A DNA stretch of 49,386 nt from Bacteroidota bacterium (GCA_013289045.1 JABDAU010000021.1:1-49386); one strand, 5' to 3'; shown: positions 1 to 8,497, counted from the stretch's first letter. Notes: generated from the letters alone by a model not told the origin. Program-made: numbers and translations.

Positions 1-138
1 TTAAAAGAACTTTTCGCTTTGCCTCACGGTTCAGCTAATATTTTTACCCTTTTGGTAGGGTTAAATTTTCAGTGTTTTTTGTCGCGGAAATCGCTTCCGT
101 TCCTTTCGCATTTCTGCGCCCCGTTTGTTTTGGGACTG
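1..138 (-). other. Possible rRNA-operon leader running off the left edge
   Basis: This stretch lies downstream (minus strand) of two strong tandem promoters and contains no convincing gene. At its far end, positions 1-14, the minus strand reads AAAAGTTCTTTTAA, which resembles the boxA-like GTTCTTT motif found shortly before 16S rRNA in Bacteroidota. That, with doubled promoters and no ORF, suggests a stable-RNA leader. The RNA gene itself would lie outside the window, so this is inference. Short ORFs here look like chance. Confidence 0.35.
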
Positions 139-169
139 CAAAGGTACGAACCTTTTTTACTTCTGCAAA
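139..169 (-). promoter_or_regulatory. Bacteroidota-type promoter, proximal of a tandem pair
   Basis: On the minus strand TTTG (169-166) is followed after exactly 19 bp by TACCTTTG (146-139), matching the Bacteroidota housekeeping consensus TTTG/TAnnTTTG. Transcription would run leftward off the window. Confidence 0.7.
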
Positions 170-241
170 CTTTATTTTTTATTTTTTCAGCTTGCCTTAT
201 TTTCTTTTCAGAGAACAACCCGCTTCCTCGTTTGCGGGCTG

Positions 242-272
242 CAAAGGTATGAAGATTTATCGCTCCGTCAAA
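242..272 (-). promoter_or_regulatory. Bacteroidota-type promoter, distal of a tandem pair
   Basis: On the minus strand TTTG (272-269), a 19-bp spacer, then TACCTTTG (249-242). The -7 box and spacing are identical to the promoter about 103 bp downstream, as in tandem promoters of highly expressed RNA operons. Confidence 0.7.
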
Positions 273-425
273 TGCATGCCTACTTATTTTTGCAAATAGC
301 TTGTAATTGGTTGTGGATGAGGGCAAAAAATTGATCACAGATTTTTGAGGATTATAGGATTACGCTGATTGCTGCTCTTTTGCCTTTAATAATTACCCAT
401 ATTTGTTGTGCACATCTTTTAAATT

Positions 426-959
426 ATGGAAAATACAGGCGAAAACTACTTAGCGAGCGTTAGAAAGCTGTTTTTATATTATAAATCGCTGACTGATAGG
501 GCAATTGCGCAGTTAAACGACGAGCAGTTGCACTGGCAGTATAATAATGAATCGAACAGCATCGCTGTTGTTATGCAGCACATTGCCGGGAATTCTATTT
601 CGCGGTGGACGGATTTTTTGAACAGCGACGGCGAAAAATCCACGCGCGACCGGGATATGGAATTTGAAGAGACTACTTTGAATAAAGAGGATCTGACCGC
701 TTTATGGGAAAAAGGCTGGCAATGCTTATTTGATGCCCTTGCCCCGCTTACCGAAAACGACCTCGCGCGTATTATATATATACGCGGTGAGGCGCATACC
801 GTTACCGAAGCAATCAACCGCCAATTGGCGCACCTGCCCTACCACGTCGGGCAGATTGTTTTCCTGGCGAAGATGATGGCGGCCGGGGATTGGAAATCGC
901 TTTCTATTGCAAAGGGAGGGTCGAAGCAGTTTAATGAAAGGAAGGTTAGTGGAAAATAA
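426..959 (+). CDS. DinB-superfamily protein (DUF1572-like)
   Basis: A 177-residue protein without a signal peptide, probably cytoplasmic, with the length and pattern of the DinB/YfiT four-helix-bundle superfamily (DUF1572-like branch). The expected metal-binding histidines are visible: H52 in VMQHIAGN near the end of helix 2 and H136/H140 in LAHLPYHVGQ. Members of the superfamily include bacillithiol and mycothiol transferases and many stress-induced proteins, but substrates are unknown for most, so I give no reaction. It stands alone: the upstream DNA is occupied by minus-strand promoters and a 550-bp repeat region follows. The family assignment is firm from the histidine triad; the function is open. 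Confidence 0.85.
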   Translation: MENTGENYLASVRKLFLYYKSLTDRAIAQLNDEQLHWQYNNESNSIAVVMQHIAGNSISRWTDFLNSDGEKSTRDRDMEFEETTLNKEDLTALWEKGWQCLFDALAPLTENDLARIIYIRGEAHTVTEAINRQLAHLPYHVGQIVFLAKMMAAGDWKSLSIAKGGSKQFNERKVSGK

Positions 960-962
960 TGT

Positions 963-1261
963 GGGCGTTGCCGCAGTCCGCACTGAGGCCCTCAAAGCGG
1001 CCCGGGCTTTCCAGGGCTGCGCTGCGCTCCGGTACCCACTATCGTGGGCACTAAACCCTTACAATCCCTAACGCAGAAATTGTCTGAACCATGATTCGCT
1101 TGATTTTAGGATTGAAGGATCTTGAATGTCATAAATCAGGAGTATCTTTTAATCACATAAATCATGGTTCAGACAAATGCGTTAGCGATAGCAGCGGATA
1201 CCGGCCTGCGGCTAAGGCCTTGTGCAGTATGAATGGATAGCGCGGGCCGCAGGAAACGCCC
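963..1261. repeat. Nested intergenic repeat (GGGCGTT element containing an inverted repeat)
   Basis: The outer ends are GGGCGTTGCCGCAG (963-976) and its imperfect complement GCAGGAAACGCCC (1249-1261). Inside sits a second inverted repeat with perfect 17-bp arms, TTGTCTGAACCATGATT at 1080-1096 and its complement at 1160-1176. Parts recur at 23041-23416: the ends, the AAGGCCTGTGCAGTATGA-like stretch, and a CCCACTATCGTGGG hairpin in the opposite orientation. No ORF is credible. The rest of the gap, 1262-1476, holds nothing I recognise. Confidence 0.7.
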
Positions 1262-1476
1262 AGAGTAAGCTGAAAGCTTAAACTATGCTATGTCACGAGT
1301 TACGCTGCGCTAAACTCGCGCCAGCATTTGGGTTTAGTTCCGCATAACCAATGCTAATCAACGAAATCACCCTAATCATAAAAAATCAACGGTCCCATTC
1401 GTTAAAAAAAGTTAAAAAACCGCATGCATGCAATACCGTTAACTTTCGCGTTATATATTCGCCTGTAAATAAATAA

Positions 1477-1507
1477 TTGACGGGTTTACATTATATAACT
1501 ATCTTTG
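1477..1507 (+). promoter_or_regulatory. Promoter of bamD
   Basis: TTG at 1477-1479, 20 bp, then TATCTTTG at 1500-1507, a full Bacteroidota promoter. The -7 box ends only 4 bases before the bamD ATG, so the transcript should have almost no 5' leader. Confidence 0.7.
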
Positions 1508-1511
1508 CAGG

Positions 1512-2441
1512 ATGTTTAAAAAACAACTAACCCTGGTTGGGGGGCTTTTAATTGTGTTAATGCTTTCTTTTGCTGGTTGCAAAAGCAAGTTTGAGAAGTT
1601 GAAAGCAAGTAACGATTACGCTAAAAAATACCGCGAGGCAATACGCCTTTATAACAAGCGCGATTACAGTAAGGCGCTTGAGCTTTTTGAAACACTGGTG
1701 GCACGCTATCGCGGGCAAAGCCAGGCGGAAGACCTTTATTACTATTACGCTTACACCAACTACAAACTGAGGGACTATACCTCGGCACGTTACCATTTTA
1801 AAACGTTTGCCGAAACTTACCCCACCAGCTCGAGGGCGGAGGAGTGCCGGTTTATGGCAGCTTATTGCTATTATCTGGATTCGCCTATCTTTTCGCTCGA
1901 CCAAAGCAATACGCAGAGCGCAATTGATGCATTGCAGTTGTTTATTAACTTATACCCTAAAAGCGAGCGTGTGGTTGAGGCCAGCAAGCTGATCCAAAAC
2001 CTGCGCGATAAGCTGGAAAGAAAATCGTACGAGAACGCTAAGCTATACTTAACTATCGGTTATTACCAGGCTGCCGTTATTGCTTTCGGTAATTCGCTAC
2101 GCGATTATCCTGATACTAAATATGGCGAGGAGATGGAATTTCTGACCATACAGGCGCAATACGAATTTGCAAAACATAGTGGTGAGTATTACCAGGAAGC
2201 CCGCTATGAACTGGCGATAGCGGATGCCGACCAGTTTACGGAGAAGTACCCTAAAAGTACTTACCTGGCGCAGATTGCAACATACAAGAAAGATAGCGAC
2301 AGGGGCATTATAAACGCCAAAAGGGTTTTAGCTGAAGCAGCATCTGATGAAAAGCTGGCACGCCGTTTGGCCAAAAAAGATTCGACAAGAGTACAGCCGC
2401 CTTCGGAAAAAGGGCAGACTGATCAAAAAATACCACAATAA
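1512..2441 (+). CDS. bamD: Outer membrane assembly lipoprotein BamD
   Basis: A 309-residue lipoprotein subunit of the BAM complex, which inserts beta-barrel proteins into the outer membrane. The N-terminus is a lipoprotein signal ending in the lipobox SFAGC (Cys about 23), followed by tetratricopeptide repeats: helical pairs with YNKRDYSKALELFETL, YKLRDYTSARYHFKTF and later YYQAAVIAFGNSL. The C-terminus is charged and low-complexity. The ATG at 1512 puts the signal peptide in register and lies 4 bases after a TATCTTTG box, so translation is probably leaderless. The gene is followed 13 bp later by rpoZ, a neighbour pairing conserved in Bacteroidota. Length and layout fit the family well. Confidence 0.92.
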   Translation: MFKKQLTLVGGLLIVLMLSFAGCKSKFEKLKASNDYAKKYREAIRLYNKRDYSKALELFETLVARYRGQSQAEDLYYYYAYTNYKLRDYTSARYHFKTFAETYPTSSRAEECRFMAAYCYYLDSPIFSLDQSNTQSAIDALQLFINLYPKSERVVEASKLIQNLRDKLERKSYENAKLYLTIGYYQAAVIAFGNSLRDYPDTKYGEEMEFLTIQAQYEFAKHSGEYYQEARYELAIADADQFTEKYPKSTYLAQIATYKKDSDRGIINAKRVLAEAASDEKLARRLAKKDSTRVQPPSEKGQTDQKIPQ

Positions 2442-2454
2442 GTAAAAGATTGAT

Positions 2455-2799
2455 ATGAGCAATAATAATAACAGTAACGCTAACAAGCCTGCCGTAGCAA
2501 GCAGCACAGTAACACGCGACTTGCGCGAACTGGATGTCCAGACAAACAACATTTACGAGTCGATCGTAATTATGTCTAAAAGGGCTAACCAGCTTTCGAA
2601 CAATATTAAGGAAGAATTGCACCAGAAACTTTCTGAGTTCGCTTCATCAAACGATAACCTGGAAGAGGTATTCGAAAACCGCGAGCAGATAGAAATTTCT
2701 AAATACTACGAAAAACTGCCAAAACCATCGTTGGTTGCCGTGCAGGAATTTTTGGATGGTAAGGTATATTACCGCAACCCTGCAAAAGAACAGCAATAA
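2455..2799 (+). CDS. rpoZ: RNA polymerase omega subunit (RpoZ-like)
   Basis: A small cytoplasmic protein of 114 residues that, by context and pattern, is the Bacteroidota form of RNA polymerase omega, the assembly and stability subunit that wraps the beta-prime C-terminus. The central part (VTRDLRELDVQTNNIYESIVIMSKRANQLS) resembles the omega core, with an alternating helix pattern and IVIMSKRANQ in place of the familiar VxxAxKRARQL. It has a poly-Asn N-terminus and a divergent tail. It lies 13 bp after bamD and before a strong terminator, so the two are co-transcribed. The assignment relies partly on the conserved bamD-rpoZ-coaBC order. Confidence 0.85.
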   Translation: MSNNNNSNANKPAVASSTVTRDLRELDVQTNNIYESIVIMSKRANQLSNNIKEELHQKLSEFASSNDNLEEVFENREQIEISKYYEKLPKPSLVAVQEFLDGKVYYRNPAKEQQ

Positions 2800-2855
2800 G
2801 CCCCCAGCCCCCTGTCCGTAGGACTCCTTCTGAGAAGGGGAAGTAAAAGATATAA

Positions 2856-2888
2856 GCTTTAGGTCTGATAAGATCTAAGGCTTTTTTG
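2856..2888 (+). terminator. Terminator of the bamD-rpoZ operon
   Basis: A 12-bp hairpin (AGCTTTAGGTCT, loop GATA, AGATCTAAGGCT, two G-T pairs) is followed by six T's at 2883-2888. It lies between converging rpoZ and the LytTR gene. Confidence 0.8.
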
Positions 2889-2890
2889 CT

Positions 2891-3709
2891 TTACCGTGAT
2901 ACGATGCCCGTATACTGATCCAGCATAGAAAAACTCCTTTTTATACCAGGGATATATGACCGGCCTATGGGCAGTTTTTTACCTTTAATGATCACCTGGC
3001 TGTGGTTGTGGCTTTCTATTTTGTTTAGCGCGACAATAAATGAACGGTGTATCCTGGCAAATTTTGTCGCGGGTAGTTTTTCCTCCATTTCGGAGATGGA
3101 CAGATAGGTTCTGAAAGCCCCGTTCACCGTAAATATCTCGAGGTAGTTGCCTTGTGCTTCGACGTAATAAACATCATCAAATACCAGATTCACCATGCGG
3201 CGCTCGCATTTAATTATTAGCGATTGTGTTTCAGCAATATCTGTTACAGGCTGCATTTGTTGCATGCGATTCTTCTCCGCATTTAAATACCGGTACAGCT
3301 TAACACAAAATGGGATGGTCAATAAAAACTGCAGCTTGATGATATTGTACAGGAACGGCGCGGCGCTCAGCAAAGGTTCTTTAGCCCAATAGATAAGAAA
3401 ATAGCGCAGGATGATATAATTATCGGTGAGGCGCAGCAGGAAAGCAAAAGCTATCATCAGCAGAATATAAACAGCAATAAACCGGGCAAACTCCCTGCGG
3501 ATTAACAGGTCGTCCGATATCTTTTCTATCACCAGCCATACAAATAACGCTTTCGGCGCAAGACTGATCAGCTCGTTGCGAAAGACGTTTATAAAATCGT
3601 GATCGGTGCTGCCTTCCACCAGGGTAAAAAGTAGCAGGTAGCCTACCCAGTACAGGGCGTATAATTTTACCTTATTCCATTTCCTGCTGCTTAAAGTTTG
3701 CCGGGGCAT
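2891..3709 (-). CDS. Membrane-anchored LytTR transcription regulator
   Basis: A 272-residue protein with about four predicted membrane segments in the first 150 residues (LYWVGYLLLFTLV, FIAVYILLMIAFAFLL, FLYNIIKLQFLLTI) and a C-terminal LytTR DNA-binding domain. The latter shows VYYVEAQGNYLEIFT, the ISEMEEKLP linker and FARIHRSFIVALNKI, the usual LytTR signature. No response-regulator receiver domain is present, so it is a one-component, membrane-linked regulator. It is divergent from the amylase gene, with a 98-bp gap to the chosen amylase start, which makes local control of amylase plausible but unproven. The stop is 3 bases from the opposing rpoZ terminator. Confidence 0.85.
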   Translation of the reverse strand: MPRQTLSSRKWNKVKLYALYWVGYLLLFTLVEGSTDHDFINVFRNELISLAPKALFVWLVIEKISDDLLIRREFARFIAVYILLMIAFAFLLRLTDNYIILRYFLIYWAKEPLLSAAPFLYNIIKLQFLLTIPFCVKLYRYLNAEKNRMQQMQPVTDIAETQSLIIKCERRMVNLVFDDVYYVEAQGNYLEIFTVNGAFRTYLSISEMEEKLPATKFARIHRSFIVALNKIESHNHSQVIIKGKKLPIGRSYIPGIKRSFSMLDQYTGIVSR

Positions 3710-3807
3710 AATTTAAAATTAGTCATTCGTCATCTTTTATTTGCTGTCTGCATCAATTTTTCTTTTTGGGCTGAATGCGTTATTAATTGCGGCTCAAAAT
3801 TATAACC

Positions 3808-5661
3808 ATGATCAGAAAATTATACTTTCTCTTATTTCTTGTCGCCGCATCTTTTAAGCTGAGCGCACAGCAAACCAACATCTATCCTACCAACTGGTGG
3901 ACAGGTATGAAAATGAACCATGTGCAGCTATTAGTAAAAAGTGACAACACAGCGCTATCCGGCCAAAAGCTGCAGGTGAATTATGTCGGCATTAAAGTAT
4001 TAAAGGTGCATCATTTTGCCAATCCAAAATATACAGCTATTGATCTGTTTATAAGTCCTGTCGCAAAGCCGGGCAAAGTGTATCTTACTTTTGGCGATGG
4101 CAATAAGACAACAAAATTACCGTGGGCGTTGTTGGCGAGACCTGCCGGTAACGGTACACAATATGCACAGGGTGTAACATCGGCCGATTTCATCGACCTA
4201 TTGCTCACCGACCGTTTCAGCAATGGCGATCCTTCCAATGACCGCATACCTAGCATGCGTGATCAGTCCCTGAACCGCGATTCGATGTATTTGAGGCATG
4301 GCGGGGATTTCCAGGGCATCATTAACCATATCGATTATTTTAAAAGTCTTGGGGTAACTACGCTTTGGCTAACGCCGGTGATGGAAAACGACATGCCCAA
4401 CCGTACCGAGCATGGTTATGCCATTACCGATCATTATAAGATAGACCCGCGATATGGCAGCCCCGAATTATACAGATCGCTGATCGATAAGCTGCATCAG
4501 AACAACATGAAGATGATAATGGATGTTGTATATAACCATACCGGCCTCTATCATTTTTTGGAGCAGGACCCGCCGGATTCCAGTTGGATGCACCGCTGGC
4601 CGAAATTCACTCAAACCAATTACCGTGAGCAAACCGAGTTTGATCCGTATGCGGCGCTATCCGACAAAAAGAAAATGGTGGACGGATGGTTTACCTCGCA
4701 GATGCCGGATGTCAATCAATCTAACCCGTATATGGCCAATTACATGATACAGAACATTATCTGGTATGTGCAGAAGTTTGGTATTGACGGCATCAGGATA
4801 GACACCTATACGTATAACGACCAGCAATTTGCCAATCGCTGCAACCAGGCGATTATGGATGAGTTCCCGAAGATCACGCTGTTTGGCGAGACGCGCGTAT
4901 TCGGCGTGGCTAACCAGGCTTATTTTAACCAGAACATTTTCAACCTGCCATTTAAAAGCAACCTGCAGGGTTCGGTGGACTTTCAGTGTTTGTATTTTGG
5001 CATCATCCCGGCATTGACCGAACCGTTTGGCTGGACGAATGGCGTGAACCGCTTATACTATACGTTAAGCAGCGATTTTTTGAATAAGGATGCCACTCGC
5101 AATGTGCTGTTATTGGATAACCATGATGAGCCGAGGTTTTTCTCGGTAGTGGGTGAAGACGTGGAAAAGCAGAAGATGGGCTATGAATGGCTGCTTACCT
5201 GTCGCGGTGTACCGCAAATGTATTATGGATCGGAGGTATTATTGAAAGGATTTACCAACCCGGACGGACTGGTACGGTCGGATTTCCCGGGCGGATGGGC
5301 CGGCGATAAGAAGAATGCATTTACCGGCGCGGGGTTGAATGATAATGAGTTGGCGGTGCAGTCGCTGGTAAAAAAGCTGGGGACTTTCAGGAAAACTTCT
5401 TCGGCACTAAAAACCGGCAAGATGATGCACTATGTGCCGGTAGACGGGCTATATGTGTATTTCAGGTATGATAAAGACCAAACCATTATGTGCGTAATGA
5501 ATACTGCCACCAAAGATAGCCCGGTTGATTTTGGCAAATACCAGGAAAGAACAGCAGGGTTTACCAAAGCAGAAAACATATTGAGCGGCGAGGTATTGAA
5601 TACATCCGTCAAAACAACTATACCTGCCATGCATATGTGGGTTTTAGAATTAAAGAAATAA
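3808..5661 (+). CDS. Periplasmic alpha-amylase / neopullulanase, GH13 (SusA-like)
   Basis: Hydrolyses alpha-1,4 (possibly alpha-1,6) glucan bonds in malto-oligosaccharides or pullulan fragments. I start at the ATG at 3808 because it gives a clean signal peptide (IRKLYFLLFLVAASF ... LSAQ); an in-frame ATG at 3787 would add seven residues. Order of domains: signal peptide, an N-terminal beta domain typical of cyclomaltodextrinases (to about 115), the GH13 barrel and a C-terminal beta domain. The four GH13 motifs are intact: DVVYNHTG, GIRIDTYTY with nucleophile D332, LFGETR with acid/base E361, and LLLDNHDEPRF with D440. It resembles Bacteroides SusA but no SusC/SusD genes are in the window. Divergent from a LytTR regulator and followed by a terminator, it is probably monocistronic. 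Confidence 0.92.
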   Translation: MIRKLYFLLFLVAASFKLSAQQTNIYPTNWWTGMKMNHVQLLVKSDNTALSGQKLQVNYVGIKVLKVHHFANPKYTAIDLFISPVAKPGKVYLTFGDGNKTTKLPWALLARPAGNGTQYAQGVTSADFIDLLLTDRFSNGDPSNDRIPSMRDQSLNRDSMYLRHGGDFQGIINHIDYFKSLGVTTLWLTPVMENDMPNRTEHGYAITDHYKIDPRYGSPELYRSLIDKLHQNNMKMIMDVVYNHTGLYHFLEQDPPDSSWMHRWPKFTQTNYREQTEFDPYAALSDKKKMVDGWFTSQMPDVNQSNPYMANYMIQNIIWYVQKFGIDGIRIDTYTYNDQQFANRCNQAIMDEFPKITLFGETRVFGVANQAYFNQNIFNLPFKSNLQGSVDFQCLYFGIIPALTEPFGWTNGVNRLYYTLSSDFLNKDATRNVLLLDNHDEPRFFSVVGEDVEKQKMGYEWLLTCRGVPQMYYGSEVLLKGFTNPDGLVRSDFPGGWAGDKKNAFTGAGLNDNELAVQSLVKKLGTFRKTSSALKTGKMMHYVPVDGLYVYFRYDKDQTIMCVMNTATKDSPVDFGKYQERTAGFTKAENILSGEVLNTSVKTTIPAMHMWVLELKK

Positions 5662-5697
5662 AGAATAGCCTAAAGTTTAAATTGTGTTGATAGATCG

Positions 5698-5724
5698 AAA
5701 ACTCTCCTTCCGGGGAGTTTTTTG
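5698..5724 (+). terminator. Terminator after the amylase gene
   Basis: Stem AAAACTCTCC / GGGGAGTTTT with loop TTCC (10 bp, one T-G pair), followed by a T-rich tract, 36 bp after the amylase stop. Confidence 0.8.
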
Positions 5725-5802
5725 TTTTTACATTTGTTACTTTAAACAAATCATTCTTTGTTGCACCGTCGCTAAAGCTATGGCGCACGAAGTAGGGGGC
5801 TT

Positions 5803-7005
5803 ATGCTACAGAACAAAAAAATACTTTTAGGCATATGCGGCAGCATTGCAGCTTATAAATCGGCTTCGCTGGTGCGTTTACTGGTGAAGGCCGGTGCCGA
5901 GGTGCAGGTGGTGATGACGCCGGAGGCTACCAACTTTATTACGCCGCTGACGCTTTCCACGCTTTCCAAGCGTCCCGTTTATGTGGAGTACTTTACGCCC
6001 GAAACCGGCGAATGGAATAACCATGTAGAAATGGGCCTGTGGGGCGACCTGTTTTTGATAGCCCCCGCCAGCGCCAATACAATGGCTAAAATGGCTAACG
6101 GATTATGTGATAATTTGCTCACCGCTGTGTATCTCTCGGCGAAGTGCCCGGTTTATTTTGCCCCGGCGATGGACCTGGATATGTGGAAGCATGAATCGAC
6201 AGTGGAGAATGTAGAGAAGATCCAATCCTTTGGAAATGTGCTGATCAAACCCGGTACAGGCGAGCTGGCCAGCGGTTTACATGGCGAAGGCCGCATGGCG
6301 GAGCCGGAAGAGATCGTAACATTTTTAGAAGCCGACATTAAAAGCAAATTGCCTTTAGTGGGGCAAAAGATATTGGTTACCGCAGGGCCTACTTACGAAG
6401 CGATTGACCCGGTGCGGTTCATCGGGAATCATTCATCGGGCAAGATGGGTTTTGCCATTGCTGATGCTTTGTCGGCTTTAGGAGCAGATGTGATACTGGT
6501 AGCCGGGCCGACAGCGCAGTTGAGTAAGCAGCGTTCGGTGAAGCGGGTAGATGTGGTTTCGGCGGCGGATATGCTTGCGGCTTGCGAGCAATATTATCCC
6601 GAAGTAAAGGCCTGCATTATGAGCGCTGCAGTGGCGGATTACACGCCTATCAATGTGGCTGATCAAAAGATAAAAAAGCAGGGCGATAATTTGGATATCG
6701 AATTAAAAGCGACTGTTGATATTTTAAAAACGCTGGGCGGCCAAAAGCAAGATGGCCAAATATTGGTGGGCTTTGCGCTGGAAACCAACGACGAGGAACA
6801 AAACGCCATCTATAAATTAAAAAGTAAAAACCTCGATCTTATTATATTAAATTCGCTTAACGATACCGGGGCCGGTTTTAAGGGTGATACCAACAAGATC
6901 ATGATTATTGACCGCGACCTGCACAAGACAACTTACGACTTGAAGACCAAAGATGAAGTTGCCCGCGATATTTGTGATAAACTGATTGAATTAATTAAAT
7001 CATGA
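5803..7005 (+). CDS. coaBC: Bifunctional phosphopantothenoylcysteine decarboxylase / phosphopantothenate-cysteine ligase
   Basis: Carries out two consecutive steps of coenzyme A synthesis: ligation of cysteine to 4'-phosphopantothenate (C-terminal CoaB) and FMN-dependent decarboxylation (N-terminal CoaC). The flavoprotein half (1-180) has GICGSIAAYKSASLVR, the catalytic-histidine motif WNNHVEMG, IAPASANTMAKMANG and PAMDLDMW, the Bacteroidota version of PxMNxxMW. The E. coli-type active-site cysteine before GRM is replaced (ELASGLHGEGRM), which I believe is usual in this phylum. CoaB (about 185-400) has the VTAGPTYEAIDPVRFIGNHSSGKMG dinucleotide site and the AAVADYTP motif. The stop codon overlaps the porD start by 4 bases (ATGA), so the two are translationally coupled. 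Confidence 0.95.
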   Translation: MLQNKKILLGICGSIAAYKSASLVRLLVKAGAEVQVVMTPEATNFITPLTLSTLSKRPVYVEYFTPETGEWNNHVEMGLWGDLFLIAPASANTMAKMANGLCDNLLTAVYLSAKCPVYFAPAMDLDMWKHESTVENVEKIQSFGNVLIKPGTGELASGLHGEGRMAEPEEIVTFLEADIKSKLPLVGQKILVTAGPTYEAIDPVRFIGNHSSGKMGFAIADALSALGADVILVAGPTAQLSKQRSVKRVDVVSAADMLAACEQYYPEVKACIMSAAVADYTPINVADQKIKKQGDNLDIELKATVDILKTLGGQKQDGQILVGFALETNDEEQNAIYKLKSKNLDLIILNSLNDTGAGFKGDTNKIMIIDRDLHKTTYDLKTKDEVARDICDKLIELIKS

Positions 7006-7904
7006 AAAAACTTTGCATTTACTTCCTGCTGATCTGCCTGGGCTCATCGGCCATGGCTCAGGACCTGAATGCAAGGGTAACCGTACTTGCCCCCAAACTA
7101 CAAAGCGTAAACAAACGCGTTTTTGACGACCTCGCCACTGCCATGAAGGATTTCCTGAACGGTCGCAAATGGTGCGCCGACCCTATCGCGCCACAGGAAC
7201 GCTTCGAATGTACTTTCGTGTTCAATGCCACCAGTTATGACGGCGCAGGCAATTGGGCGGGCGAGTTACAGGTGCAGTCATCGCGGCCGGTGTTCAATAG
7301 CTCCTATACTTCTCCCCTGCTCAGCATTAACGACAGGGACATTGCCTTCTCTTACACCCAGGGGCAAACTTTAGACTATACCGACCAAAGCTTTACCAGT
7401 AACCTTACCTCCATTATGGCATTTTACGCCTATGTGATCATCGGTATGGATTATGATAGCTTTTCGCGCTATGGCGGCTCGCCTTATTTTGCCCAGGCGC
7501 AAAACGTGGTTAACCTGGCGCAAACATCGGCCTATAAAGGCTGGAAGGCGTTTGACAATAACAATGTAAGCCGTTATTGGCTCAGCGAAAACCTGAACAA
7601 TAAAGTTTATGCCCCGCTGCGCAGCTTTGAATATGATTATCACCGCCAGGGACTGGATGTGATGGCCGACAATGCCGGCAAGGGCCTTAAAATGATAGAA
7701 AGCCTGCTGCCTGTTTTAGGGCAGATAGACCGTACGCGTACAGGCGCTATGTTTCCGCTTGTATTTTTTACCGCTAAAAGCGATGAGCTGACGGCGGTAT
7801 TAAGTAAAGCCGATAGCCGGGACAAGATAGCAGCGATGAATTTGTTGCTGCAAGCCGATCCGGGCGATGGGAATAAATACCAGACGTTGCAGGGGAAGCA
7901 GTAG
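7002..7904 (+). CDS. porD: Type IX secretion system protein PorD (DUF4835)
   Basis: A 300-residue exported protein of the DUF4835 family, annotated as PorD of the type IX secretion system, the machine that exports gliding adhesins and CTD-tagged enzymes in Bacteroidota. It starts with a signal peptide (KKLCIYFLLICLGSSAMAQD) cleaved near residue 20. Family traits seen are LNARVTVLAPKLQSVNKRVF, a W-C-x-D patch (KWCADPIAPQERFEC), the SSRPVF/TPLL region and FYAYVIIGMDYDSFSRYGG. It overlaps coaBC by 4 bases, which is the conserved neighbour in this phylum. The exact biochemical role of PorD in the T9SS is not well defined. A CHU_C-type substrate is encoded at 33547-35466 in the same window. Confidence 0.88.
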   Translation: MKKLCIYFLLICLGSSAMAQDLNARVTVLAPKLQSVNKRVFDDLATAMKDFLNGRKWCADPIAPQERFECTFVFNATSYDGAGNWAGELQVQSSRPVFNSSYTSPLLSINDRDIAFSYTQGQTLDYTDQSFTSNLTSIMAFYAYVIIGMDYDSFSRYGGSPYFAQAQNVVNLAQTSAYKGWKAFDNNNVSRYWLSENLNNKVYAPLRSFEYDYHRQGLDVMADNAGKGLKMIESLLPVLGQIDRTRTGAMFPLVFFTAKSDELTAVLSKADSRDKIAAMNLLLQADPGDGNKYQTLQGKQ

Positions 7905-7909
7905 CTAAT

Positions 7910-8497
7910 ATGGAACCGGAAGAAAAACTCAGGTTAATTCCTACAATTGATTATGCTAAAACTATTTTAAAACAAAGACTAGTTTATAGAAGAACTGCAT
8001 GGGGAGCATTAGGGCGCATATGCTTAAATCTTATGCTTTTCATACCTTTTATTTTGATTGCAATAATATGCGTTCAATCATTTTCAGAAGGCGGAGATAC
8101 AGGATTATATTTTGACTCACTGGCGGTAATATGGTTAATTTTGAGTTATATAAACTTTAATAAAATTATTAAAGTTAGTGGTATCAATCCGATAATAAAT
8201 AAGGAAGATGCCATAACCACCCTTAAGTCTTTTTATGATGATCTGACTTTTGATGTGAGCAGCGATAATATACTAAGGGATTACAGGCCTCAACGTTTTT
8301 TTAAAGCCGGAAGAGTTATTACGGTTATATTCCATGAAAATGATGTGTACTTCCACAAAATAACCTTGGGTAAAGGCGATAGGATGTATCCAATAAACGG
8401 CCCTATAGATTATCTGAAAACAAAAGATATAGCAGCACATTTCCTTCATCTGCAGGAAACCCGTCAAAAAGAAACATCTCTTCCTTCTCTTACCTAA
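7910..8497 (+). CDS. Unrecognised protein with two membrane segments
   Basis: I do not recognise the family. It is a 195-residue protein with two hydrophobic helices (about 37-56, LMLFIPFILIAIICVQ, and about 68-82, SLAVIWLILSYINF) and a soluble C-terminal part from about 90 with an FKAGRVITVIFHENDVYFHKI strand pattern, compatible with a PH-like or YcxB-like fold. It starts 5 bases after porD and so should be cotranscribed. Base composition is visibly more AT-rich than coaBC and porD, with many AAA/ATA/TTA codons, suggesting a more recent arrival. Similar two-helix plus soluble-tail designs appear at 25375 and 29995 in this window. Confidence 0.65.
   Translation: MEPEEKLRLIPTIDYAKTILKQRLVYRRTAWGALGRICLNLMLFIPFILIAIICVQSFSEGGDTGLYFDSLAVIWLILSYINFNKIIKVSGINPIINKEDAITTLKSFYDDLTFDVSSDNILRDYRPQRFFKAGRVITVIFHENDVYFHKITLGKGDRMYPINGPIDYLKTKDIAAHFLHLQETRQKETSLPSLT

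Noticed and set aside
69..338. Overlapping short ORFs at the left edge
   Set aside because: They contain promoters and Lys/Phe-rich low-complexity sequence, with no conserved pattern on either strand.
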